Assembly (NCBI RefSeq): GCF_000003605.2
Contig: NW_003122409.1
Location: 415,013 to 450,572, forward strand
Source of the DNA: Saccoglossus kowalevskii
Taxonomy: Eukaryota > Hemichordata > Enteropneusta > Harrimaniidae
DNA: 35,560 nucleotides
Direction: 5' to 3'
Shown: one piece after another, positions 19,525 through 28,978 of the stretch
Layout of the letters: every line of letters begins with the position of its first letter
How positions within the stretch are numbered: position 1 is the stretch's first letter
Made by a program: the position numbers and the translations under genes
Notes under the pieces: model-generated
The model's database searches: none
Seen by the model: the letters and a program-made list of their open reading frames with translations, nothing else
What the model was told of the DNA's origin: nothing

Positions 19525-21203
19525 TAAGTGTGGTGTTTACAAGATTCCTTTGTACTAAGTGTGGTGTTTACAAGATTCCTTTGTACTAAGTGTGGTTTTT
19601 ACAAGATTCCTTTGTACTAAGTGTGGTGTTTACAAGATTCCTTTGTACCAAGTGTGGTGTTTACAATATTCATTTGTACCAAGTCTGGTGTTTACAAGAT
19701 TCCTTTGTACCAAGTGCGGTGTTTACAAGATTCCTTTGTACTAAGTGTGATGTTTACAAGATTCCTTTGTACTAAGTGTTGTGTTTACAAGATTCCTTTG
19801 TACTAAGTGTGGTGTTTACAAGATTCCTTTGTACCAAGTGCGGTGTTTACAAGATTCCTTTGTACTAAGTGAGGTGTTTACAAGATTCCTTTGTACTAAG
19901 TGTGGTGTTTACAAAATTTCTTTGTACTAAGTGTGGTGTTTACAAGAATCCTTTGTACTAAGTGTGGTGTTTACAAGAATCCTTTGTACTAAGTGTGGTG
20001 TTTACAAGATTCATTTGTACTAAGTGTGGTGTTTACAAGATTCCTTTGTACTAAGTGTGGTGTTTACAAGATTCCTTTGTACTAAGTGTGGTGTTTACAA
20101 GATTCCTTTGTACCAAGTGTGGTGTTTACAAGATTCATTTGTACCAAGTCTGGTGTTTACAAGATTCCTTTGTACCAAGTGCGGTGTTTACAAGATTCCT
20201 TTGTACTAAGTGTGATGTTTACAAGATTCTTTTGTACTAAGTGTGGTGTTTACAAGATTCCTTTGTACCAAGTGCGGTGTTTACAAGATTCCTTTGTACT
20301 AAGTGTTGTGTTTACAAGATTCCTTTGTACTAAGTGTGGTGTTTACAAAATTTCTTTGTACTAAGTGTGGTGTTTACAAGAATCCTTTGTACTAAGTGTG
20401 GTGTTTACAAGAATCCTTTGTACTAAGTGTGGTGTTTACAAGATTCATTTGTACTAAGTGTGGTGTTTACAAGATTCCTTTGTACTAAGTGTGGTGTTTA
20501 CAAGATTCCTTTGTACTAAGTGTTGTGTTTACAAGATTCCTTTGTACTAAGTGTGGTGTTTACAAAATTTCTTTGTACTAAGTGTGGTGTTTACAAGAAT
20601 CCTTTGTACTAAGTGTGGTGTTTACAAGATTCCTTTGTACTAAGTGTGGTGTTTACAAGATTCCTTTGTACTAAGTGTGGTGTTTACAAGAATCACTTGT
20701 ACCAAGTGTGGTTTTTACAAGATTCATTTGTATCAAGTGTGGTGTTTACAAGATTCTTTTTGTACCAAGTGCAATGTTTACAAGATTCTTTTGTACTAAG
20801 TGTGGTGTTTACAAGATTCCTTTGTACTAAGTATGGTGTTTACAAGATTTCTTTGTACCAAATGTGGTGTTTACAAGATTCATTTGTACTAAGTCTGGTG
20901 TTTACAAGATTCCTTTGTACCAAGTGCGGTGTTTACAAGATTCCTTTGTACCAAGTGTGGTGTTTACAAGATTCCTTTGTACTAAGTGTGGTTTTTACAA
21001 GATTCTTTTTGTACCAAGTGCGATGTTTACAAGATTTTTTTGTACTAAGTGTGGTTCTTAAAAGATTAACTTGTACTAAGTGTGATGTTTACAAGATTCC
21101 CTTGTACAAGGTGTGGTGTTTACAAGATTCCTTTGTACTAAGTGTTGTGTTTACAAGATTCCCTTGTACTAAGTGTGGTGTTTACAAGATTCCCTTGTAC
21201 AAT
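19525..21203. repeat. 31-bp minisatellite, about 54 units, with higher-order duplication
   Basis: The unit is 31 bases: TAAGTGTGGTGTTTACAAGA followed by TTCCTTTGTAC. About 54 units run head to tail, with point variants (GAATCC, CATTTG, TACC for TACT) and rare 32-bp units with an extra T. The variant ACAAAATTTC recurs at 19911, 20345 and 20562, spacings of 434 and 217 bases, exactly 14 and 7 units; a run of frames at 19559 recurs at 20024 (465 bases, 15 units). Blocks were therefore copied as groups. Divergence rises towards 21000-21200. Because 31 is not a multiple of three, the + strand frames give a 31-residue repeat peptide per 93 bases; these frames are not gene-like. Confidence 0.97.
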
Positions 21204-21430
21204 TTGGGCGTGGTTTCTCAAAAGTGGATTCAGCATCTCCTAGCCTACAGTGGTCACCTCATTGAAATGTACCTTCTCTACTGTCTGTGACATATAAAAC
21301 ACGTCCTAAATAAACACAAACAAAGTTGTGATAACAACACTTTCTCACCATAACATTCAACCAATCAGGGGCAACTAATTTTTAGTTGAGTCGATAAAAG
21401 GCCAAATTTGATACGTCGAAAAAAATGTTG

Positions 21431-21560
21431 AAGCGTGGTGGTCGTCGCGCAGCGCGTGTTCGATTTTCATGTAAATAAATAATGTATTTTACACGGATTG
21501 TATACGTCGTTATGAGTCCCATATCGAACAGGACGCGGCGCGACGACTACCGCCCTTTAA
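21431..21560. mobile_element. Minimal 130-bp member of the AGCG element group
   Basis: It starts AAGCGTGGTGGTCGTCGCGC and ends GACGACTACCGCCCTTTAA. The interior (GTATTTTACACG, TTGTATACGTCGTTATGAGTC) matches the inner part of the 8905-10620 right arm. The right target site is TTAA; the left has mutated to TTGA. Nothing is encoded. Confidence 0.8.
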
Positions 21561-23703
21561 CTAACATCTGCTCCCTGATTACTCTGACAGTTGCCTACCG
21601 AAATCAATAATATTGTCGGTTACACCCTCGTAACTGTGCACATAGGGTAATAACGTCATGTTCAATTCCCAAACACGCCTTTGACATTCGTAAGTAAACA
21701 TTTGTTTCAATACACCTCAATGACCTCATCACAGTGGTTATGAATAGGGCGCCACGTCGACCACGGCAGTTAAGAATTAATGGGCTCGGGGTTGTCACTG
21801 ATTCGTATGAGTACGTGGGTAAGAAATATGTGATATTGTCAGTCAAGGTTAATTAATTCGGCTTCTCTGGTGCTATAAAAAATGGCATCTTCACCAGTTA
21901 AGGTTCATTAATTCGGCCACTGTCTTATCACATTCGTGGGGACGGCCATGGATGGACGGCGTGTGCGAAACCGTGCGAATCAAACGATGGAACACTAGCT
22001 GGTTGAATGGTTTTGGAAATAAAACAAAATTGTGGAGCGTGAAAAGAGGAAAAAATAAATCATTCTCATAACAACTGTAATGTAAAAGAAGTGAGGAAAA
22101 TGTGAATAAAAAATATCTATGTCCAGTCGGGATGTGACGTAAAACTTTCATAGTATATCATTCCTGCAACGAGTCCGGGCAGTAACCTGCCCTTATTCGA
22201 GATATGTAAATAGGTCTGCCCTTAGAAATAAATTACTTGACGTCATACTTGATAATGGCCATTATGTCTGCGCTATGCGTCCACACCCGCCACGTCGACA
22301 GATGCAGTGCGTACGTATTTCTGTAGTTGTAGGACAGTTTCACTCCAATTGAACGCCCAGCCCCTACATGCAATACTAGTACATCAGATTTTAATCAGAT
22401 TACCCCGTACCTGTGCCCAAACAAACATTGGATGTAATGTGTTAAAAACAGCACAAATAAACGATGATGTATATCTGTGTTTTTGACTATTTACGGCTTT
22501 TTTTGTTTCTCAAACACCTTTCAAAAATTATAAAATGTCACACGTGTGAAATAGCCAGGGACAACCATGTGAACACGCCTCCATGGGAACAACCGAAACA
22601 TTAGCCATTATTTACACCCTCTGTGCAGTGTGTAAACAGAAGACGCTATACTTTAATTAATTGTAAAGAATTTTAATTTCTCTAGGCCTCGGAGTGTGAA
22701 GGGAATAGTTGAAATAAGTTTTAATGTGGCTCATAAATTGTCGGTGTTCTACATACAGCAACAAAGTCGTCGGTAAATTGCCACACACTTATGTAATACA
22801 ATATGAATATTTGTTATTACTGTTCAGTTCATTTTTAAGGTTGAGATGCAAATATGCTATCGACACCTCAGGCCCATTCCCTTCTTTAATAAATATTTAT
22901 AAATTTCACAATTAAAACTGAAACGACAAGTGTATATTGACCAATAGAATGTCATATAAAAATGACATCATTGGACGATGCGCTCATTGATTGGCTGGTT
23001 GGATTCCAATTATAATATTTATATATATAAATCAGTAAATACAAATAAATATGTTAAACCCACATAATTTGTTCTGTGTAAAAGGAACTTTAGTTCAATC
23101 AACATTTTAAGATATACCCTTGCCATATAAATATTAAATGTAAATACAAAAATGAAATAAAATGTGTCACTTTCCAGGGTATTTAAAGTTTTTTTTTTTT
23201 TTTTGAAACTTCAAATTTGTATCCTACTAAAACGAACTCAATATTAGTGGAAGTATGAAGGAATTAACATGCTCAGTTCGTTCAGAGGCTTTTAAAACAT
23301 CTCTTAAAATGCGCATTCAATTGTTTTGAAATTTTACTTTACAATGCGGAGATATCATCGATTTATAATTGATGTGTTTACTTTATTTAGATTATTGGGA
23401 ACCTAGCTTGCCACTTTTATTAAAAAATAACGATATATCGATTATTCATAGTAAGGGTATATTGACATCGTTCCCATGGCGACTGCCAGTTCAGTATTAT
23501 TATGCAAATATAATGATAAGCACCCCAGTATGTGCGTGTATAAACGAGCGGACACGAATGTTTTGGCCACTGTGGGTTATCACAGAGTGGTGACGGGTGT
23601 CAGCTCAGCTCGCCGTGTTTTCAGAACCAAACGTTCGCGCACAGTTTTAGTTGAAACTTTCTTTGAATCCGTCGATGTCCATTCATAGTAGGAGTTTTTC
23701 GCC
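21561..23703. other. Intergenic stretch upstream of the 23704 exon
   Basis: No gene could be supported; the frames of 60-86 aa here lack recognisable motifs or splice partners. A T run lies at 23190-23204 and an (AT)n patch near 23011-23028. The last 100 bases (CTCGCCGTGTTTTCAG...CGTTCGCGC) are more GC-rich and would fit a promoter and leader for the exon at 23704. Confidence 0.45.
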
Positions 23704-23727
23704 ATGAGTGGATCTGAACCATCAGAG
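23704..23727 (+). CDS. Probable first coding exon of an unidentified gene (MSGSEPSE)
   Basis: ATG in a GCCATGA context opens MSGSEPSE, then meets an excellent donor, GAG|GTGAGT, in phase 0. The preceding 150 bases are GC-richer than the surroundings and lack in-frame upstream starts close by. The next exons cannot be fixed. Phase-0-compatible candidates are 25919-25975, 26115-26276, 28889-28978 and 35241-35372. I do not recognise the protein. The alternative is a chance ATG with a donor-like sequence. Confidence 0.4.
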
Positions 23728-24516
23728 GTGAGTTGAAATATATGTGTGAATTGAAAGTCCAGCTGATACTGGTCGACACACCCTATGACGTTAAACGCAC
23801 CACCGATCAAGACAAACACGTGTCAGTATCGGTATTCCACTTGTCATGTGGTGATTGTATGTGCGCGCGTGTTCGTAGTTGTGCAACACCCCTATAAATG
23901 GGAAATATAAAAAAGTACTGAAATTATGTTAAGTAAATATGCAATAACCTCGTGAATAATCGTTTAAACATCATGGTTGCATGGGGTTTTAGGGATGTAT
24001 GTATTGCTCAATAAAAAAATTATCACTGTGTAAAAGTGTTTTTTTCATTTAGTACGATGTATAATATTTGGTGTGATTAGATACGGTATCAACATTTCAA
24101 TATTATACGACAAGCTGGTGACTTCATTTAATTGCTGCCACTTGTTGATATCACTTGACAATATTTACAAAATGGAATTAATTAAACCGGCATTTGAGGA
24201 CGTTAATGTCATGCAATTAGTCTGTCTGTGTTATACGGTTCACATCACAAAACAGACGCTCTGACGTCAGCAAATATGAGACAATGGCCAATTAATTCTC
24301 TCGAACCATTTTAGGTCGGGCTATTCGTCGACCTGCGGTTGGTATATACCGTTTACTAAAACAAATCGGCGATGGTTCTATATAGAGTACAGGTGTCTAG
24401 TCCGTATTAGGCGACGGTAGTACTCAGGCTAGCTGTTATACCACAGCAATCGGCTTATAACCGGGACCATGTGAAACTCACTCATTAATAACATTCTCAG
24501 AGAGTGCCTGGTCCGT

Positions 24517-24538
24517 TTTTTTTTTTTGGGGGGGGGGG
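24517..24538. repeat. T run followed by G run
   Basis: About ten T are followed directly by about eleven G. This is simple sequence, a likely length-unstable site and a possible assembly weak point. Confidence 0.7.
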
Positions 24539-25918
24539 TCAGTACAGCTAATGGAAATAAGAGTTGCGACTGGATTTGTTTTTAATAATACTAACATTAA
24601 TACAAAACACACATTTGATATTCACAAAATTAATGACAGATCGTTTTAGACTTTGCAAAAACCTAAACTGGAACGAATATGTGAAAACAATACCGCAGTT
24701 TATTGTGTTTTCGTGCAAGAAACATTGCGTATATATTTTTGTTTGTAGAGCCGACTCCACACGGTTTGCTACGCTTAGTCTCGTGTGAGCAGAATAGCCA
24801 CAGTTGACGGTGGACTATGGAACCCCGGCCCGGGCGAGGTCATAGAGTCGTGGATCATTCTTGGCAATAGTGATATAATATATCAGTTCAGCGTTTATCA
24901 CTACTATGTGTATTCCTACCGTGTTTCATTGAACTTATTTTCTGAATGTGCAGATGTGGAGCATTTGCATCTCTCTTTAATAATAGAAAGTTCCTATATG
25001 TTGCGCCCCTTGTAGTGACGGACCGCTTCTGTGACGTCAAATCGTTAGTCGTCTAGAATATAATAAAATCCTTCAAAAACATAGTCTGTTTTAATGGACG
25101 ACTATAGATCAAATCGATATCGACGCTTCGAACGATTTCCCCTGAAGATACGGCATTTCGTATGCGCGCATACCGTTTTGGGATGTAGCGTAAACTTATA
25201 TGTGTGATATTGTGCTTCTGGGTGTACCAATCGACGTCATAAAAATAAAATTCCCTTCTATCGAATATCAGCAAACTTACATGTTTATATTTTCCACCAT
25301 GGCAAAACAGGTGTAAATTCCGTGAAAGTGATTATGGTCCACCCTGGCTTTACGTCATAGAAATACCTCGTCGCCAGAGGGCGCGATGGATAGGAAAGAT
25401 GTCAATCTAAGAAAATAGAACATAAATGTTCCAATCGGTACCCTAACATCTACTGCAATCTCTTTTGTCAAACTGTTTGTTAGATTACTGACAATTCAAA
25501 TCAAATTAGAGATAAATACAAGACAAGAGAAACTGAATCAGTTCTTTTAATATTGTGGAAAATTCATATTAAGCGATCTGTTTAAACATGGAAGTCATAA
25601 ACTTTTTTGGTTCTATTCTGATAATGCCTCACAAGAACATATACCTGATTAGAGTCAACTTGTGGTCTTAGTGACAATCCATTCTGCGCTCAATTTTATA
25701 CACGTACCCCAAAGCATTCGCAGGGCATTTGTTACAGAGTAAGAGCAAATCAGTATGTCACCAGTCGTTTCAAAGACTTTGTCATCCATGTCTAATATAT
25801 CTCCAGTATTTTCGTTGTCATACATGTCTGCGTACATGTGTCGCTATCATCATAGAGCTTCGAAGAATGACGCAACATTGCCCAAAAAATTTCAAATATA
25901 TCTTTTTCTTCTATCAAG

Positions 25919-25975
25919 AACGATTGGAAGAGGAGAAGCAGAAGAGAACAGAAACAAAAACAGTTAAATCTTACA
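25919..25975 (+). CDS. Candidate internal exon, 57 bp, basic/charged peptide
   Basis: A pyrimidine-rich acceptor (TTTTTCTTCTATCAAG) and a GTAAGC donor enclose 57 bases. In phase 0 from the 23704 exon they read NDWKRRSRREQKQKQLNLT. In the next frame they read RLEEEKQKRTETKTVKSY, which has a more natural coiled-coil composition. No family is recognised. The splice sites are good but the exon is short, so chance is a real possibility. Confidence 0.25.
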
Positions 25976-26114
25976 GTAAGCTGTCACAGTGACAGTCGCT
26001 AGTTAAAACAAGCGAATTAAGGAAATTGGAAGTGATTACACGTATTAACTAATCTGAATAAGTATATGTACAGAGAGTATGCTAACAACAGATTTTGTCA
26101 AAAGGATAATGTAG

Positions 26115-26276
26115 AAACAATTCAGCCACTATTATATGTACGAAGACATAGGGAATGATAGTGGGACATACAGTGACGATGAAGATAGTGACTCAGATTC
26201 AGACATTGCACAGTATGAATTTGGATCATCTACAATAGAGCAGGATAGCGATGAAAGTGGGAGTGAGAACATATAG
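26115..26276 (+). CDS. Candidate terminal exon with Ser/Asp/Glu-rich acidic tail
   Basis: An open stretch from 26115 (after a GATAATGTAG acceptor-like sequence with a TTAACTAAT branch-like motif 65 bases upstream) runs to TAG 26274-26276. It includes a 46-residue piece from the ATG at 26136: MYEDIGNDSGTYSDDEDSDS, then a second acidic patch and ESGSENI at the end. The alternating S/D/E is typical of CK2-phosphorylated nuclear proteins and also of N-terminal leaders of some domesticated transposases. It is in phase 0 with 25919-25975. The pyrimidine tract is weak, so support is limited. Confidence 0.3.
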   Translation, partial: KQFSHYYMYEDIGNDSGTYSDDEDSDSDSDIAQYEFGSSTIEQDSDESGSENI

Positions 26277-26899
26277 TAAAAGAACATTTGAATATCTACT
26301 AAATGCACAGGACAATATAGTGCATATAATTCACTATTACTAATATAGCATGATGATACAAGATAAAAACAATATTAGGAAATCAAATGAATATCAAATA
26401 GAAATTCCAAACATTAAACTAGTTAAACTATAAAACGTTGCTGCCTCTCGTATTTAAATATAAATTATTCTTATTATATATTATGTGTGGATATGAAACA
26501 TATATTTTTTAACTTGGCTGCGGGTATGTCACATTTAATTAGGGTAGTGAGGGGGTAAACTTTTAGGTAAAGCTGAAGAAGGGCATGTGAAAAAATTGTG
26601 ATTTTCAGAAGTAAAAAAAAATCCTCACTCCGTACAACGTGATCACAGCCTAAATTAATAGGAATAAAATAATCATTACTTAGAAAGACAAAAGAAAAAA
26701 ATCTGCATTATTAACAAGCTTTGAAAAGAAATAAATACAGAAAACCTGTTATAACGCTGAACCCGTTTCCTAATTCTGCTCCCCAAAATGATATCTGCCG
26801 TTTGATATGTTGTCTAGTAAATCCCGGATGAACACATTTATTACAATAAAATTGCAATTTCCCATTCGTTATGAAAATAAATACAAAACACATTGACGA

Positions 26900-27190
26900 G
26901 GTGTCCATTTCAGTAGATAGAGCGATATTTCCAGTATCTTTGACATGTGACGGAGGCGGCACAGGGGCAGATGTTGGAGGGCGACGCCCCTCCAAAATCA
27001 AGCCGAAACCCTTTGTGTCCGCAAAATCTGCCCCTCAAAATGCAGGAAATAGCGTTTCAGAGGGTCTATATTCCAATTATTTAGGGGGGCATGCCCCGGA
27101 CCCACTAGTAAGGCCGCGCTTCCGGCGCAAGGTTGGTGAGCCCCCCCCCCCAATGCAAAAGTTCGTGCCGCCGCCTCTGTCATGTATTCA
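26900..27190. repeat. GC-rich island-like dispersed repeat fragment
   Basis: This block is much richer in G and C than its surroundings, with inverted phrases such as GGAGGGCGACGCCCCTCC and GGGGGGCATGCCCCGG and a ten-C run near 27140. The 136-aa frame on the + strand and the frames on the minus strand follow from composition. It looks like a dispersed repeat body rather than a gene. Confidence 0.45.
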
Positions 27191-27232
27191 ATCTTTGCCT
27201 CTGCCGCACAAGAATTTATTATTTATTCTAAT

Positions 27233-27278
27233 TTCACTCGATACCGTGGTCCATGTTCACTCGATACCGTGGTCCATG
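27233..27278. repeat. Perfect 23-bp tandem duplication
   Basis: TTCACTCGATACCGTGGTCC plus ATG occurs twice, back to back, without mismatch. This is a recent slippage or repair duplication. Confidence 0.85.
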
Positions 27279-27360
27279 TGATTTGACCCAATACTATGTA
27301 ATTCTTGGCTTGTCGCCAAATAAATAGTTGGGCACAAATATTATGACAATGTTCTTTGGT

Positions 27361-27362
27361 TA

Positions 27363-27437
<75 letters not shown>

Positions 27438-27447
27438 TATTATTATT
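27361..27447. repeat. (ATT)n trinucleotide microsatellite
   Basis: About 25 or more ATT/TTA units run with one interruption near the 3' end. Length variation between individuals is expected. Confidence 0.95.
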
Positions 27448-28047
27448 AAATCTTTATTGCAGGGTATAAAGTGAAAAGTTCGTACATCCAATATTAAAAA
27501 AATAAAAAAACAAAAACAAAATAAATATAAACAAACAAAGAAAGAGAAAAAAACGAATATATAAAAAAGACTTAACGAATGTGATTATGTGTATTCATGG
27601 AGCTATTGTCCCATGGCATCATAATATAGCAGTCTTTTATGTCAGTGTTACAGTGACGTAATTTGAGAAACTTGTCCTAATATTTTTCAAAAATCGCTAT
27701 TTTTAGAACACTTCCATAGAGCATTAAATAAAAATTACACTTTATAAAACTCAGATATTTGAAATATTTCAGGAAACAGAAAAGTATCCCATCATTAACA
27801 ATATATTATTTTTTCAGCCTACGTCACCAGTCTACGATTTGAGATATAGCATAAATAACACTGTCAAAATGGCAGACTATCATCCACTAAAATACAACCA
27901 TCATTTTCTCGAAAATTGAGCTGATGATCACCAACTTTCTTATATGACTCAGAAGTAGGGAATTCACTTTACTCTGCGCTCGCTAAGTTTGTACATTCAA
28001 TGTCAATTTATTATCACAAACATGTGTTTACATTTGTGATCGTATAC
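27448..28047. other. AT-rich intergenic stretch
   Basis: A-rich filler follows the microsatellite. No gene or element end could be supported. Confidence 0.45.
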
Positions 28048-28482
28048 TAAGGCCATACTTTTATTATCCCTTGTTTCGCGAACCCGCCGAATGAACAGGA
28101 GCCGAAAATTAAATAAAAATAAAATTTTATTTCAGCGTAATTTCTCGCGCCCGCCGACTTGTAAGCGCAAAAAAATGCTAAAAAAATATTTTTGTTATCT
28201 TCATTTTTTTTACCGCCCGCCGCATAACAAATCCAAGTTGCATTTTCGTGGGAGTATCATGATCAAAGTCATACCGAAGTCTGTGCAGATGAGAAACAAG
28301 GTTATACATGGAATAACATTTTATTTTATTTCTTCTCTCCAATCAATGATCTCACTTACAATTCTTTGAGAATCACACAAATCTAATGGAAAAAAGAATT
28401 AATTTTATTTTTTTCCGCCCTCCTCAAAAATATTGCCTTATAAAAACTCGAGAAACAAGGAATAAAAAAAGTCTGGCCTAAA
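28048..28482. mobile_element. Inverted-repeat MITE of about 435 bp, ends TWAGGCCA
   Basis: The left end TAAGGCCATACTTTTATTAT with CCTTGTTTCGCGA pairs with the right end TCGAGAAACAAGG and AAAAAAAGTCTGGCCTAA. The interior repeats a CCCGCCGA/CCGCCCGCCG phrase several times amid A/T runs. A 92-aa frame inside (28091-28369) is compositional. No transposase is present. Confidence 0.7.
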
Positions 28483-28599
28483 CATTGCTGTGATCTGAAA
28501 TAAACGGGATTTCGGCGAAAATATCACCACTAATGTTTCGCGAATATGTCATAACTGCCCAAACTTAACTGGTTCTATCATTTGCACTTTATTTGCACC

Positions 28600-28850
28600 C
28601 GGAAAGCCACGTGTCATCTGTCAGACTACGGTTTTCCACTTCCGGGATTCTGAGACCTAGAAGTAAGTAACCCTTAGTGACAGCATGCCACGCCTACGGT
28701 TCGGGGCGAATCTAACGATCACATTCAGAATCCAATCAGTAGTCTTCTTACTTAAATCGACCCTTCCGTAACATTCAAGGCCATTGGTCAGTTTTGCACA
28801 CGCATGCGCATTGCAATTTTCTTGCCGGAACAGCCCAACGAAGGTAATTA
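28600..28850. promoter_or_regulatory. Promoter-like cluster: ETS, E-box and NRF1-type motifs
   Basis: CACGTG near 28612, ACTTCCGGGA near 28639 and ACGCATGCGCATTGC near 28800 lie within 200 bases, followed by GCCGGAACAG. ETS plus NRF1 sites are typical of animal housekeeping promoters. It precedes the candidate exon at 28889, and could be its promoter or an alternative promoter of the 23704 gene. This is inference from motifs only. Confidence 0.3.
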
Positions 28851-28888
28851 TATGCTCTCATACTCTTATTCCTGCGTTCTGTTTTCAG

Positions 28889-28978
28889 AGGTGTCGGGAC
28901 GGTATCGTCGGTATTTCCATTCCTGATTTTGGTAGAAGTACTCCGCAATTTATGGACGGTAAAAAGGATCCACATGAT
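28889..28978 (+). CDS. Candidate exon, 90 bp, unidentified protein
   Basis: A strong acceptor (CTGCGTTCTGTTTTCAG) and a GTAAGA donor enclose 90 bases open in phase 0, matching the phase of the 23704 exon. The 30-residue product includes DGIVGISIPDFGRSTPQF and ends in the charged MDGKKDPHD. Alternatively it is a 5' exon whose translation starts at its internal ATG (28951). I do not recognise the sequence. Confidence 0.35.

Noticed and set aside
19525-21203. CRISPR-like direct repeats
   Set aside because: The 31-bp units are contiguous with no spacers, and the setting is clearly eukaryotic with spliced genes. It is a minisatellite.
20613-21290. 225-aa Cys-rich repeat protein frame in the array
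   Set aside because: The frame follows from the 31-bp period and sporadic T-to-C changes at the stop position. It has no start context, conserved domain or splice support.
26871-27281. 136-aa frame, Pro/Arg rich
   Set aside because: It coincides with a GC-rich repeat block and C runs; frames on both strands are open there because of composition.
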